A stretch of DNA of 64,000 bases, taken from the NCBI GenBank assembly GCA_026003175.1, contig BPGT01000001.1, positions 472,839 to 536,838 of the forward strand, written 5' to 3'. The position numbers and the translations under genes were made by a program. The notes under the pieces are model-generated. The model saw only the letters and a list, made by a program, of their open reading frames with translations, searched no databases and was not told the DNA's origin. This stretch comes from Armatimonadota bacterium (lineage in GTDB: Bacteria > Armatimonadota > HRBIN16). Shown here in pieces: positions 53,916 through 63,617 of this stretch. Within the stretch, counting starts at the first letter, position 1. The number at the start of each line of letters is the position of its first letter.

Positions 53916-54931
53916 AAGAGGCAGCACGATTGCTGGAAGAGTACCACTACGACCTGCCGGAGGAGCACATCGCACAGCAGCCCGCAGAGCCTCGAGATGG
54001 CTCGCGCCTGCTGGTACTGCACCGCCAAACCGGACAGCGCGAGCATCGTATCTTCCGTGACATCGTACAGTACCTGCACGCGGGCGACACGCTGGTACTG
54101 AACAATACGCGCGTGAGCGCTCGTCGCCTGCGTGGCGTCAAAACCACCGGCGCTCGAGTGGAAGTACTGTTGTTGCGCGAGGTGGAACCAGGCATATGGG
54201 AAGCGCTGGTGCGTCCGGGCAGGCGATTGCTGGTGGGCAGTCAGGTGATTCTGGAAGGACGATTGCAAGCGGAGGTGACCGCCTGCTTGCCGCAGGGGGT
54301 GCGCCTGTTGCGTTTTGAGGACGCCACAGCGGTACATTGCCAGCCGCTGGGCGAGATACCCTTGCCACCATACATCCGGCGTAAGCTGGAGAACGAGGAG
54401 CGTTATCAAACGGTGTACGCGGCGGTCAACGGCTCCGCAGCCGCTCCAACCGCCGGGTTGCATTTCACCCCGGAGCTGCTCCAGCGCATTCGTGAGATAG
54501 GCGTGCGTATCGTGTACATCACCTTGCATGTCGGCATCGCCACCTTCCGTCATCCCGAACCGGAGCAGCTGGCACAGGAGCGCCTGCACCCGGAGTGGTA
54601 CACCATCTCCGAAGAAGCTGCTGAAGCCATCAACAACACGCCCGGACGTATTGTGGCGGTGGGCACCACTTGTGTGCGTGCACTGGAGAGCGCAGCGACA
54701 GGCAAACGACAGGTACAGGCATGCTCTGGCAGTACCGAGCTATTCATTATGCCGGGTTTCCGGTTCCAGATTGTGGAAGCGTTAGTAACCAACTTCCATC
54801 TGCCTGCCTCCACACCACTTCTGCTCACCTGCGCCTTTGCGGGCAAGGAAAGGGTTTTCGAAGCCTATCGCGAGGCGATTGCGATGGGCTATCGCTTCCT
54901 GAGCTTTGGAGACGCCATGCTGATACTCTAG
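53897..54931 (+). CDS. queA: S-adenosylmethionine:tRNA ribosyltransferase-isomerase
   Basis: 344 residues. Transfers and isomerises the ribosyl part of SAM to preQ1-tRNA, forming epoxyqueuosine at the wobble base. Family markers: 'YDLPEEHIAQQPAEPRDGSR', 'VLNNTRVSARRLRG', 'APTAGLHFTPELLQRI', 'ITLHVGIATFRHPEP', 'VAVGTTCVRALES' and 'GFRFQIVEALVTNFHLPAST'. Coupled translation with DUF2905. No preQ1 riboswitch is apparent upstream. Confidence 0.97.
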   Translation: MVEQTVEEAARLLEEYHYDLPEEHIAQQPAEPRDGSRLLVLHRQTGQREHRIFRDIVQYLHAGDTLVLNNTRVSARRLRGVKTTGARVEVLLLREVEPGIWEALVRPGRRLLVGSQVILEGRLQAEVTACLPQGVRLLRFEDATAVHCQPLGEIPLPPYIRRKLENEERYQTVYAAVNGSAAAPTAGLHFTPELLQRIREIGVRIVYITLHVGIATFRHPEPEQLAQERLHPEWYTISEEAAEAINNTPGRIVAVGTTCVRALESAATGKRQVQACSGSTELFIMPGFRFQIVEALVTNFHLPASTPLLLTCAFAGKERVFEAYREAIAMGYRFLSFGDAMLIL

Positions 54932-54943
54932 GGGGATTGCACT

Positions 54944-55840
54944 GTGAGAACGCTGGAGGACTGGTTCAAATATCTGGAACAGCAGTACGTGGACGAAAAG
55001 GCGCAAAAGGAACCCAAGCCTTCGCCAGAACAAACATCTCAGAAGCAGCAGCCGGCGCGACCGGAGCCGGTGACCGGTAGGGGAACGATGGCTCCCGTTC
55101 GGGAGCCGAAGCATGGGGAAGTACCCAAAGCACGTCCTGCATCTATACCGCCCACTCTGGAGCACGTGCAGGTCACGGAGGTGTCCGTACCCGATCCGGC
55201 GGACTACATATTCACCCTTCGTCGCCCCGCGGGCGAGCCTGTCGTCGTTGAAGAGGCAGCCAAGCCAGAAACGAGCGAGCATGCAGAGCCGACGCCGGAG
55301 AAAGAACAGCCTGTTGTCCAGGCTACCGCGCCAACGGCGCAGGAACAGAAAGAGCCTCCTGCTCAAGAACCTGCAGAAGAGGTTACCGAGTCATCCGCCC
55401 AAAAGGCTCAACCCGAAACTGTTGCCCAGCGAACGGAACACGCACAGCGTGCAAAGCCCGTGAGGCGCGCTCCATACACCCGCAGCGTGCGCCCGATTCC
55501 GCCGCCTCAAACGATCGAGGAGCTCTGGAAGCGCGTGCCGAAACACGTGCGCCTGCTGGTGGAACTCGGCGATGACGAGGTAACGCAGAAGTACTACGAC
55601 CGACAGTTCAAAGAAAGCCGACAGGAGCTGGTGGAGCGCCTGCTGAACCCCTCGCTGACGCTGGAGGATACCGCCCGCTTGCTGGGAGTGTGTCCAACGA
55701 CGGTGCGCCGCTACACCGAGCGCGGGTTGCTGAACCACTACCGCACGCCCGGCAACCAGAGACGGTTCCGCCTGTCCGACGTCATCGCCTTCTTAGAAGC
55801 GAGGCAGCAAGCACAAGAAGCCCGGAGGCGAAAGCGGTAG
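54944..55840 (+). CDS. MerR/BldC-like helix-turn-helix protein with a long disordered N-terminus
   Basis: 298 residues from a GTG 12 bases after queA, preceded by GGGGG. A short N-terminal helix, then about 150 residues rich in Glu, Pro, Ala, Lys and Gln (probably unfolded), then a domain from about 190: a Lys/Glu helix region, and finally a BldC/MerR-type winged HTH, 'LTLEDTARLLGVCPTTVRRY' and 'LNHYRTPGNQRRFRLSDVIA'. It probably binds DNA as a regulator. Its start lies in the queA operon. Confidence 0.75.
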   Translation: MRTLEDWFKYLEQQYVDEKAQKEPKPSPEQTSQKQQPARPEPVTGRGTMAPVREPKHGEVPKARPASIPPTLEHVQVTEVSVPDPADYIFTLRRPAGEPVVVEEAAKPETSEHAEPTPEKEQPVVQATAPTAQEQKEPPAQEPAEEVTESSAQKAQPETVAQRTEHAQRAKPVRRAPYTRSVRPIPPPQTIEELWKRVPKHVRLLVELGDDEVTQKYYDRQFKESRQELVERLLNPSLTLEDTARLLGVCPTTVRRYTERGLLNHYRTPGNQRRFRLSDVIAFLEARQQAQEARRRKR

Positions 55841-55846
55841 AGCGCG

Positions 55847-57016
55847 GTGCATATCGCCATCTTCTCCGAATCGTATCCGCCTGTCACCAACGGGGTGGCG
55901 GTATCCGTCAGCACCCTGCGCCGTGAGCTGCTGCGAAGGGGGCACCGCGTGACAGTGATCACCGCGCGCCATCCGCAAGCGCCCGCGCAGGAGGAGGATG
56001 TGATTCGGCTGCCTTCGTTTACCTGGTTGTTTGCGCCTGATTATCCTCTGCCTCAGCCCCGCCCTCTACCCGGGTTGCATCGCTTCTTCCGCGAGAACCG
56101 CGTGGACGTGATTCACGTACAAATCCCGTTCCTGTTGGGGGTTATCGGCTTGCGCATGGGCAGGCGGTATGGGATACCCGTGGTGGCGCACTATCACACG
56201 CTGTACGACCGCTATCTGCACTACGCACCGGTAGCGCCTCAAGGAGCGTTGCGTGCACTGCTATGGTGGCATCTACGGCGGTTCTACCGGCGTGTGCAGG
56301 CGGTGATTGTACCTTCGCGCTTCGCCGGTCAGTATCTGCAACGCTTTGGGGTACAATCTCGTGCTGTAGAGGTGATACCGACCGGCGTGCAGTTTCATCC
56401 GCTGGTGGTGGCACGGGATGAGGCAAGAACACGCTATGCTCTGCCTCCAGATTGTCCGATACTGGTATACGTGGGTAGACTGGCTCGTGAGAAGAACCTG
56501 AATCTGCTGCTGGAGATGTTCGTGCTGGTACGGCGTGACGTGCCGAATGTCTTGCTATGGCTGGTGGGTAGCGGCAACGCAGAAGAGGCTCTCCAGAAGC
56601 AGGTTCAACGCATGGGGCTGTCCACGGCGGTGCGTTTGCAAGGCAGAGTTCCCCACGAACACATCAGCGCGGTGTACGCAGCGGCGGACCTGTTCGTCTT
56701 TCCCTCGGTCACCGAGACGCAGGGGCTGGTGCTCTGGGAGGCGCAGGCGCATGGTCTACCCTGCGTGGTGGTCAACGAAGGCGGCGCGCCCGAATCGGTG
56801 CGAGACGGTGTGGACGGCTTGCTGGTGCCTGATGAAGCAAAGGCGTTCGCACAGGCGGTAGTTCGCCTGCTGAAAGATGACGCTCTGCGCCAGCAGATGA
56901 GCCGGAACGCCCTGTGCTCGCCGCGGCTGACGCCGGGCGAAATGGCAGAAAGGGTACTGGAAGTGTATCGGCGGGTGCTGGTGCACCCGCCTGTAAACCA
57001 GCAGACAGGAGGTTGA
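55847..57016 (+). CDS. Glycosyltransferase family 4 (mannosyltransferase-like)
   Basis: 389 residues from a GTG six bases after the HTH gene. GT-B fold: N-terminal 'IFSESYPPVTNGVAVSVSTL', 'DVIHVQIPFLLGVIG', then the donor half 'LVYVGRLAREKNLNLLLEMF' and the EX7E motif in 'SVTETQGLVLWEAQAHGLPC'. It resembles the PimB/alpha-mannosyltransferase or diacylglycerol glucosyltransferase subgroup (GNGVAV loop). It uses a nucleotide sugar at the inner membrane face, building a glycolipid or polysaccharide. Consistent with the DedA and polysaccharide export genes that follow. Confidence 0.9.
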   Translation: MHIAIFSESYPPVTNGVAVSVSTLRRELLRRGHRVTVITARHPQAPAQEEDVIRLPSFTWLFAPDYPLPQPRPLPGLHRFFRENRVDVIHVQIPFLLGVIGLRMGRRYGIPVVAHYHTLYDRYLHYAPVAPQGALRALLWWHLRRFYRRVQAVIVPSRFAGQYLQRFGVQSRAVEVIPTGVQFHPLVVARDEARTRYALPPDCPILVYVGRLAREKNLNLLLEMFVLVRRDVPNVLLWLVGSGNAEEALQKQVQRMGLSTAVRLQGRVPHEHISAVYAAADLFVFPSVTETQGLVLWEAQAHGLPCVVVNEGGAPESVRDGVDGLLVPDEAKAFAQAVVRLLKDDALRQQMSRNALCSPRLTPGEMAERVLEVYRRVLVHPPVNQQTGG

Positions 57017-57017
57017 A

Positions 57018-57653
57018 TTGGTAGATAGCATCCTTAAACCCATCGCCGAGTGGGTGATAGCGGTTATCTCCTCGATGGGGTACCCGGGCATCGTGCTCCT
57101 GATGGCGATAGAGAGCGCATGCATTCCTCTGCCCAGTGAGATTATCATGCCGTTCTCGGGTTATCTAGTATATACTGGTCGATTTGACCTGCACGCGGCG
57201 TCGTTCGCCGGCGCACTGGGTTGTGCAGTCGGCTCGGCAGTGGCTTACTGGGTAGGCATCTGGGGCGGCAGACCGTTTTTAGAAAAGTATGGTCGTTATG
57301 TGTTGATACGGCGTAAAGACCTGGACGCTGCCGACCGTTTCTTCGAACGATGGGGAATGTGGGCGGTGTTCATCGCCAGACTGCTACCCATTATCCGCAC
57401 CTTTATCTCGCTGCCAGCAGGTATCAGCCGGATGCCTTTCGTTCCGTTTCTGGTGCTTTCCTTCGTGGGGTCAGTGCCGTGGTGCTACCTGCTGACGTAC
57501 GTGGGCAAGGTGCTGGGCGAGAACTGGCAGAGCATTCGCAGCTACTTTCACGGGGCGGACGTAGTCGTCGGCATCGCCCTGGCAGCAGGTTTCGCCTTCT
57601 GGTTGTGGCACCACCTGAAGCCCGAACCGGCGGAAAGCGAGACACAGAGATAG
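57018..57653 (+). CDS. DedA family membrane protein
   Basis: 211 residues, starting at a TTG preceded by AGGAGG. The DedA/SNARE-associated core is visible: 'AIESACIPLPSEIIMPFSGY', 'GCAVGSAVAYWVGIWGGRPF' with the Gly/Arg motif 'FFERWGMWAVFIARLLPIIR' and 'ISLPAGISRMPFVPF'. Members flip undecaprenyl phosphate or phospholipids across the inner membrane. That fits its place just before the exporter genes. Confidence 0.92.
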   Translation: MVDSILKPIAEWVIAVISSMGYPGIVLLMAIESACIPLPSEIIMPFSGYLVYTGRFDLHAASFAGALGCAVGSAVAYWVGIWGGRPFLEKYGRYVLIRRKDLDAADRFFERWGMWAVFIARLLPIIRTFISLPAGISRMPFVPFLVLSFVGSVPWCYLLTYVGKVLGENWQSIRSYFHGADVVVGIALAAGFAFWLWHHLKPEPAESETQR

Positions 57654-57714
57654 GTCGAATTGCAAATTGACGAGCAGGCTCGCTCCTGTTATAATGAGCA
57701 AAGGGTGGTGAGTA

Positions 57715-57886
57715 TGGCATTGCCGCAGGCGATGGAACCCGGACGCAGGAAAATTACTTTTGAGCAGTTTGTGCAGGCACTGAATGAAGATACCTGTCGG
57801 CAATAGATGGGCTGGCGTTGCCTGTAGAGTGGCTTTGGAATCTGCCTCCACTGGTAGAAGCTTTGCAGAAGCTGGGGCTGGTTTAA
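57715..57886 (+). pseudogene. Uma2-family gene with a large internal deletion
   Basis: An ATG-started stub 'MEPGRRKITFEQFVQALNED' matches the N-terminus of Uma2 (restriction endonuclease-like fold) proteins; after a stop, the frame-shifted tail 'LPVEWLWNLPPLVEALQKLG' then LV-stop matches the C-terminus. The intervening portion of roughly 150 residues with the catalytic site is gone. Confidence 0.65.
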
Positions 57887-57901
57887 TCTTTCGGGGTAGC
57901 C

Positions 57902-58759
57902 ATGCTTGAGGAACTGCGTGAGCTATATCGCTACCGTGAATTGCTTTGGACGCTGGTACTGCGCGAATTGCGCGTGCGCTACAAGAACTCCTATCTAGGC
58001 TTTTTCTGGTCGCTGATCGTTCCCCTCGTGACGGTTGCAGTGCTCACCGTTGTTTTCAAGCGCGTGATGGGCATGGTCATCCCGAACTACTCAGCGTATG
58101 TGCTGGCGGCGTTTCTGCCCTGGATGTACTTCCAGACGGCGTTGCTGGATTCGTCGCAGTCGGTGTTAGCGCAGATACAGCTGGTGAAAAAGGTGTACTT
58201 TCCGCGCGAGGTGCTACCTCTGGCAGCGGTGCTGGCGAATCTGATACACTTCGTGCTCGCGCTGCTGGTGTTTTTCGTCTACCTGCTGGGTTATGTGAGA
58301 GCACCCTTAATGCCCGGTGTGGTGTTGCTACCTGTGCTGGTATTTTTCCAGACGCTGCTGATTGCCGGGCTGAGCCTTATCATCTCCTGCCTCAACGTGT
58401 TTTATGAGGACACCAAATATATCGTCAGCATCGGCTTGCAGCTGATGTTTTATCTGGTGCCGGTTATCTATTTCTCGGAACAGGTATACCACGCACAACT
58501 CGCCTCCCCGGAGTTACAGCACTGGATATACCTGGTATACCACCTGAACCCCATCGCCATGCTGATGACCGCTTACCGCAAAATCCTGCTCCCGCCCATC
58601 ACCGTTCAGCAGATAGGTGCGGTACAGAAACAAACGTTTGTCTCACTCCCGATGGACTGGGGGTTGCTGGTGGTGGCGTGCGTGGCGTCGGTGGTTATCT
58701 TTGTGTTAGGCTACGCTTTCTTCAACAGACGCAAGTGGGACTTTGCGGAGCAGCCATGA
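57902..58759 (+). CDS. Polysaccharide ABC exporter permease (Wzm/TagG-like)
   Basis: 285 residues, six membrane helices. 'LRELRVRYKNSYLGFFWSLI' at the N-terminus is the family signature, with 'QLVKKVYFPREVLPLAAVLA' in the first cytoplasmic loop region. Exports a lipid-linked glycan (O-antigen, teichoic acid or similar). Four-base ATGA overlap with the ATPase gene. Confidence 0.93.
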   Translation: MLEELRELYRYRELLWTLVLRELRVRYKNSYLGFFWSLIVPLVTVAVLTVVFKRVMGMVIPNYSAYVLAAFLPWMYFQTALLDSSQSVLAQIQLVKKVYFPREVLPLAAVLANLIHFVLALLVFFVYLLGYVRAPLMPGVVLLPVLVFFQTLLIAGLSLIISCLNVFYEDTKYIVSIGLQLMFYLVPVIYFSEQVYHAQLASPELQHWIYLVYHLNPIAMLMTAYRKILLPPITVQQIGAVQKQTFVSLPMDWGLLVVACVASVVIFVLGYAFFNRRKWDFAEQP

Positions 58760-59514
58760 AAGACACCGCTATTTTGCTGGAACATGTCTCCAAGAGCTAT
58801 CGTCTATCACATCAGCCGTACGCGTCGCTGAAGGGTATTTTACTGTCGATGTTCCGGTACCGGCGGCGCATTGAGGTGCATCAGGCGCTCAACGATGTGA
58901 GCCTGACCATCCGGCACGGTGAGACGGTGGGCTTAATCGGGGTCAACGGCAGCGGCAAATCTACCCTGCTGGCGATTATCGCGCGTGTCGTTCGCCCCAG
59001 TGCGGGCAAGGTTCAGGTAAACGGGCGAGTGGCGCCGTTGTTGCAGCTGGGCGTCGGTTTTCATCCTGACCTGACCGGGCTGGAGAACGTGTATTTTAAC
59101 GGCATCATTTTAGGGCTGACGCGCCAGCAGATTGCGGAGAGACTCCCCTCCATCGTCCGGTTCGCAGAGCTGGAAGAGTTTATCGACACGCCGGTACGCG
59201 CTTACTCATCGGGCATGGTGCTCCGGCTGGGTTTTGCCGTGGCGGTGCATACCGACCCGGAGATTATCCTGATGGATGAGGTGCTGGCGGTGGGCGACGA
59301 AGCATTCCAGCATAAATGCTTGCGAAAAATACAGGAATTCCAGCATGAAGGTAGAACCATCTTATTAGTATCACATGACATGAATCAGGTGCGTCAGGTA
59401 GCTACCCGCACGGTGTGGTTGCATCAAGGGCGCGTTATGGCTGATGGCGCCACCGACGAGGTAGTGAAACGGTATCTGGCGTTTACCGAGGAGTTAGAAA
59501 AGCAAGCGATATAG
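58756..59514 (+). CDS. Polysaccharide ABC exporter ATP-binding protein (Wzt/TagH-like)
   Basis: 252 residues. Walker A 'GVNGSGKSTLLAI', signature 'AYSSGMVLRLGFAVA' (YSSGM, typical of this subfamily), Walker B 'EIILMDEVLAVGDEAF', H-loop 'ILLVSHDMNQVRQ'. It lacks the C-terminal carbohydrate-binding domain of long Wzt proteins, so substrate chain-end recognition is not expected here. The pair exports the surface glycan probably made with the nearby GT4 and anchored by the LCP protein. Confidence 0.94.
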   Translation: MKDTAILLEHVSKSYRLSHQPYASLKGILLSMFRYRRRIEVHQALNDVSLTIRHGETVGLIGVNGSGKSTLLAIIARVVRPSAGKVQVNGRVAPLLQLGVGFHPDLTGLENVYFNGIILGLTRQQIAERLPSIVRFAELEEFIDTPVRAYSSGMVLRLGFAVAVHTDPEIILMDEVLAVGDEAFQHKCLRKIQEFQHEGRTILLVSHDMNQVRQVATRTVWLHQGRVMADGATDEVVKRYLAFTEELEKQAI

Positions 59515-59571
59515 TAAATACCCGTGTTCGTTTGACCGATACCTCTAGTACTATAAGAAGGTTGATTAGCA

Positions 59572-62217
59572 ATGGGTAACTACTTGCACACTGTCGAGGC
59601 GCATCACGCTTTTATTCAGAGGCAGATTCATCACATTTCATCGCGCACAGTGGACGTGGTGAGCGAGGTTCTGCTGGCGGATGCTCAGCAGTACTTTGCC
59701 GCAGTGCAGGCAGCGCTATGGACGGTAGATGTCGGCGCGCGCCAGGCGGTGCTCGTAAACGCCGCGCCCCGGTTCGTACCCGAAGACCAGTTTCCCGCCG
59801 ACGCTCTTGTGGAAGCCGTTTTGCAAACGGCTGAAAGCGGAGATCTTCGTCTCGTCACGCTGGGCAGATTCTCCGCCTGGTTGCACGCCTTTACTGTGGA
59901 ACCCTACCGTGCGATGTACGTAGCCAGCCTCCTCACCGAGGAACCACTGCCGGAATGCTTGCAAGAGGTGCTACAATCGTGGCTTGCCCTTCTGCGCATT
60001 TCGATCGAGCAGCTGCAGGCGCAGGAACACCTTCGTCAAGCGCAACAGCACCATGACAAACGTCTGCAAGAGGTCACCGCGCTGTATGAAATCGGGCAGG
60101 CGATGGAGGGGGGCGACCTGCAGGCTCTGCTGAATATGATCACCCGCAAAGCCGCCGAGGTGATGGAAGCACAGGCTTGTTCGCTGATGCTTCTTGATGA
60201 AGATGGTCAAACACTGGTCATTCGCTCTAGCTACGGCTTACCAGAAACCATCATAGAGCAGACGCGCGTGCCGTGGGGACAAGGGATTGCTGGCAGAGTA
60301 GCTGCCAGTGGTCAGGCGATGTTAATTACCGATCCGCGTAAAGACCCGCGCCTCGCCGGTGAAGATGTGCCATATCGAGATGACATCGAGGCGTCGCTCT
60401 GCGTACCGTTACGCGATAGCCATGGCGGGGTGATTGGGGTGCTCAATATTCACCGACGCAAGCCCGCCCCCATCTTTACGGAGCAGGATATGCGTCTGTT
60501 CGGCGTATTTGCGATGCAGGCGGCGTCCGCTATCAAACATGCCCAGCTCTATCGCGACCTCAAACAGCGGGTGAACGAGCTGTCGGTACTTTCCGAGCTC
60601 AGCGCAGCGGTCAATTCTACGCTGGAGCTCGAGCAGATTTTGCAGCAAACGGCAGATGGTATCGTAGACACCGTGCGATTTGACCGATGCGCTATCTTTT
60701 TGCTGGACGACTCGGGGAAGCTGGTCATGCCTCGCGCCGTTCGCGGTTACCGCCGCGAAACGCTGGGTAGCACGCCGGTTCGCGTGGCGGATGGCGTCAT
60801 CGGGATGGCAGTGCGCACCAAAGAACTGGTGCTCATAGAAAACGCCCAGCGGTCCAGCCAGCCAGCACGGGGGTTTGGCAGGATGCTGGGTACCAATGCG
60901 TTCCTGGTCGTGCCTATTCTGGCACGCAATCGCGTCATCGGTGTGGTAGTTGCCGACAATAAGCCGTCCGGACGCCCCATTGACCAGGCTAACATCCAGC
61001 TGCTTTCCACTTTCATCAACCAGGCAGGCATGGCTATCGAGAACGCCCGCCTGTATCACGACCTGGACCGGCGCTTTAACGAACTGCATAATCTGTGGGA
61101 GTATACGCGCAATCTGCTCAGCAGCATCGGCGTAGGGGTGGTGAGTATCGACAGAGACGAGATTGTGCTGACATGGAACAACGCCGCCGAACGTATCACC
61201 ACTGTGCCCCATGAGAGAGCGTTGGGGTATAAACTGGAGGACCTTTTTGCCTACTTCTTCCTGCCTGAGGAAGAAAAGAATATGCTCCTGGAGATTATTC
61301 GCCTTCCCTTCCAGACCGGCGAAAGGCATTCGCGTTTCAAATGCGCCCTACACCCGTATCAACGCGGTGAGATGTACTTTAACTTCGAGAGTTCTCCCTT
61401 GCGTGCCCCTAACGGCTCTGTGCAAGGTGTGGTGTTCATCTTTGAAGACATTACCCATGAGGTGCGCATGGAGGCGGAGGTACAGCGCATCGGGCAGCTG
61501 GCGGCAGTAGGGCAGCTCGCCTCTACCATTGCGCATGAGCTGCGCAACCCGCTCAGCTCCATTCGCGCCTCCGCCCAGCATCTGCGAAGCGAATACGCCG
61601 GCATCCCCGAACTATGTGAATTTCTGGACATCATCATCAACGAGGTGGATGCGCTGAACACCAAAGCCACCGAGTTCCTGCGATTCGCTCGCCCTGTGGA
61701 ACCGGTGTTCCAGGAGGTCAACCTCTCCGACCTAATACATAACACCGTTCAGTTCATGCGCTCCTATATCGAGGAACAGGGGATTCAGGTGGAAGTGAAC
61801 GTTTCCGTGCCGTCCACAATCAAAGCAGACCCGAACCAGCTGAAAGAAGCGCTTCGCAACCTGATTATCAATGCGGTACAAGCCATGCCGGAAGGCGGAA
61901 CCCTGTCCATCAGCGCCGCACCCGCTCCAGGTGATGCGGTGAGTATTGTGGTCAAAGACACTGGCGTCGGTATACCACCTGAAAACATAGACCGTATCTT
62001 CGCACCGTTTTATACTACCAAGGCAAAGGGGTCAGGGTTAGGGCTGGCGAACGTGCAGAAGATTGTGGAAAGTCACGGTGGCACCATTAGCGTGCAAAGC
62101 GAGGTGGGTGCAGGCACCGAGATGCGTATCACCCTGCCGGTTCATCCGGTGCGACGCACCCGCCATATTGACCTGGGAGGCGGAGACAACCTCCGCACCA
62201 TGATACCAGACCTCTGA
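59572..62217 (+). CDS. GAF-GAF-PAS sensor histidine kinase (NtrB-like)
   Basis: 881 residues, cytosolic by appearance (no TM helix). An N-terminal region without clear identity (1-155) is followed by two GAF domains (about 165-325, with 'RIMLIT'-type core 'GRVAASGQAMLITDPRK', and about 340-500), a PAS domain (about 510-625, 'IGVGVVSIDRDEIVLTWNNA'), HisKA with the phospho-His in 'STIAHELRNPLSSIRASA' (about 655), and HATPase: 'LRNLIINAVQAMPEGG' and 'DTGVGIPPENIDRIFAPFYT'. Partner of the sigma54 activator 38 bases downstream. GAF ligands unknown. Confidence 0.93.
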   Translation: MGNYLHTVEAHHAFIQRQIHHISSRTVDVVSEVLLADAQQYFAAVQAALWTVDVGARQAVLVNAAPRFVPEDQFPADALVEAVLQTAESGDLRLVTLGRFSAWLHAFTVEPYRAMYVASLLTEEPLPECLQEVLQSWLALLRISIEQLQAQEHLRQAQQHHDKRLQEVTALYEIGQAMEGGDLQALLNMITRKAAEVMEAQACSLMLLDEDGQTLVIRSSYGLPETIIEQTRVPWGQGIAGRVAASGQAMLITDPRKDPRLAGEDVPYRDDIEASLCVPLRDSHGGVIGVLNIHRRKPAPIFTEQDMRLFGVFAMQAASAIKHAQLYRDLKQRVNELSVLSELSAAVNSTLELEQILQQTADGIVDTVRFDRCAIFLLDDSGKLVMPRAVRGYRRETLGSTPVRVADGVIGMAVRTKELVLIENAQRSSQPARGFGRMLGTNAFLVVPILARNRVIGVVVADNKPSGRPIDQANIQLLSTFINQAGMAIENARLYHDLDRRFNELHNLWEYTRNLLSSIGVGVVSIDRDEIVLTWNNAAERITTVPHERALGYKLEDLFAYFFLPEEEKNMLLEIIRLPFQTGERHSRFKCALHPYQRGEMYFNFESSPLRAPNGSVQGVVFIFEDITHEVRMEAEVQRIGQLAAVGQLASTIAHELRNPLSSIRASAQHLRSEYAGIPELCEFLDIIINEVDALNTKATEFLRFARPVEPVFQEVNLSDLIHNTVQFMRSYIEEQGIQVEVNVSVPSTIKADPNQLKEALRNLIINAVQAMPEGGTLSISAAPAPGDAVSIVVKDTGVGIPPENIDRIFAPFYTTKAKGSGLGLANVQKIVESHGGTISVQSEVGAGTEMRITLPVHPVRRTRHIDLGGGDNLRTMIPDL

Positions 62218-62255
62218 ACAACTATCACACGCAGGTTTGGGGGGTATAAGCAGCT

Positions 62256-63482
62256 ATGGCAAGAGAAGTAATGGAGAAATCATCGCCGTTGACTTTACTC
62301 ATCGTGGAGGACCAATCCAGTCACCGCCGCGTGCTGGAGGCGCATTTCTCCAAACATTACCACGTACTGACTGCCGAACATGGTGCGCGTGCGCTGGAAA
62401 TCGCTTCGGAACAACCTGTGCACCTGGTAATTATCGACTTGATTCTTCCCGGCGCACTGAACGGGATGGAAGTGTTGCAGAAGATACGGGAGATGCACCC
62501 GAACGCGATGGCTATCATGATTACCGCACATCCTACCGTTCGTACCGCGGTACAGGCGATGAAAGATGGCGCGGTAGACTACATCGAGAAACCCATTGAC
62601 CTGGACGAACTGAAGGCGAAAGTGGACAAAGCGGCGGAGCAGTATCGCCAGAAGGAAGAGGCTGCGCAGCAATCCCAGCCTCAGCCAGCAAGTGCTGCTC
62701 TGGACCTTCGCGGTATTGTGGGCAACAGTGAGGCGATGCAGAAGGTGTATGATATGATTCAGAAGGTGGCAGCCAGCAATGCCACTGTGCTGATTCGCGG
62801 TGAAAGTGGCACCGGCAAAGAGCTGGTTGCTAAAGCCATCCATCACAACAGTAGCAGGGCAAAGGGACCGTTTATCGCTGTGTCCTGTGCCGCTTTGCCG
62901 GAGACTCTGCTCGAAAGCGAACTGTTCGGACACGAGAAAAACGCCTTCACCGGCGCGACGGCGCAAAAGCCGGGACGCTTCGAACTAGCACATAAAGGCA
63001 CTCTGTTCCTCGACGAAATCGCAGAGGTTACCCCGGCTATCCAGGTGAAGCTGTTGCGCGTGCTACAGGAACACGAATTTGAACGGCTCGGAGGTACCAA
63101 AACCATCAAGGTGGATGTGCGCCTCATCGCCGCGACCAATAAGGACCTTGAGGAGATGGTCAGGAAAAATGCCTTCCGTGAAGACCTGTACTATCGCCTG
63201 CATGTTATCGAGATTTATCTGCCGCCCTTGCGTGAACGAAAAGAGGATATTCCACTTCTGGTGGAACACTTTCTGAAGCGGTACAGTGGGGAAAACGGCA
63301 AGCGGATCAAATCGGTCGCCCCCGAAGCGATGGATATACTGATGAAATACCGCTGGCCGGGTAACGTGCGCGAGCTCGAAAACACCATCGAGCGCGCTGT
63401 GGTGCTTGCTGAAAGCAACGTCGATGTGCTGACAACTGACCTTCTGCCTCCATCCATCACTGCAGCAGCGCAAAATATTTGA
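62256..63482 (+). CDS. NtrC-like sigma54 activator lacking a DNA-binding domain
   Basis: 408 residues. Receiver domain (about 10-130; phospho-acceptor Asp in '[10 protein letters not shown]', the conserved Lys in 'DYIEKPIDL'), a linker, then the AAA+ core: Walker A GESGTGKE (near 183), the sigma54-contact loop in variant form 'NAFTGA' (usual GAFTGA), Walker B 'LFLDEIAEV', and '[20 protein letters not shown]'. It ends at '[12 protein letters not shown]' right after the AAA+ lid and has no Fis-type HTH, whereas usual NtrC proteins are 60-80 residues longer. It may activate from solution, as HTH-less activators such as FlgR do. Confidence 0.92.
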   Translation: MAREVMEKSSPLTLLIVEDQSSHRRVLEAHFSKHYHVLTAEHGARALEIASEQPVHLVIIDLILPGALNGMEVLQKIREMHPNAMAIMITAHPTVRTAVQAMKDGAVDYIEKPIDLDELKAKVDKAAEQYRQKEEAAQQSQPQPASAALDLRGIVGNSEAMQKVYDMIQKVAASNATVLIRGESGTGKELVAKAIHHNSSRAKGPFIAVSCAALPETLLESELFGHEKNAFTGATAQKPGRFELAHKGTLFLDEIAEVTPAIQVKLLRVLQEHEFERLGGTKTIKVDVRLIAATNKDLEEMVRKNAFREDLYYRLHVIEIYLPPLRERKEDIPLLVEHFLKRYSGENGKRIKSVAPEAMDILMKYRWPGNVRELENTIERAVVLAESNVDVLTTDLLPPSITAAAQNI

Positions 63483-63517
63483 GATTTTTCGCTCGATTCC
63501 GGTAAAAACGCGCCGAG

Positions 63518-63533
63518 TGGTACGGAACTTGCA
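63518..63533 (+). promoter_or_regulatory. Sigma54 (-24/-12) promoter
   Basis: TGGTACGGAACTTGCA: GG and GC separated by exactly ten bases, differing from the TGGCAC-N5-TTGCA consensus by one base. It lies 36 bases after the activator gene and about 85 bases before the response regulator. Confidence 0.8.
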
Positions 63534-63617
63534 GTTATTTATGGGCGGATACATTTCCAGAGGGAAACCTGTTAAAAGTGCAGGAGTTGTGAGTTATTGA
63601 TAAAACGATGTAAGGGG

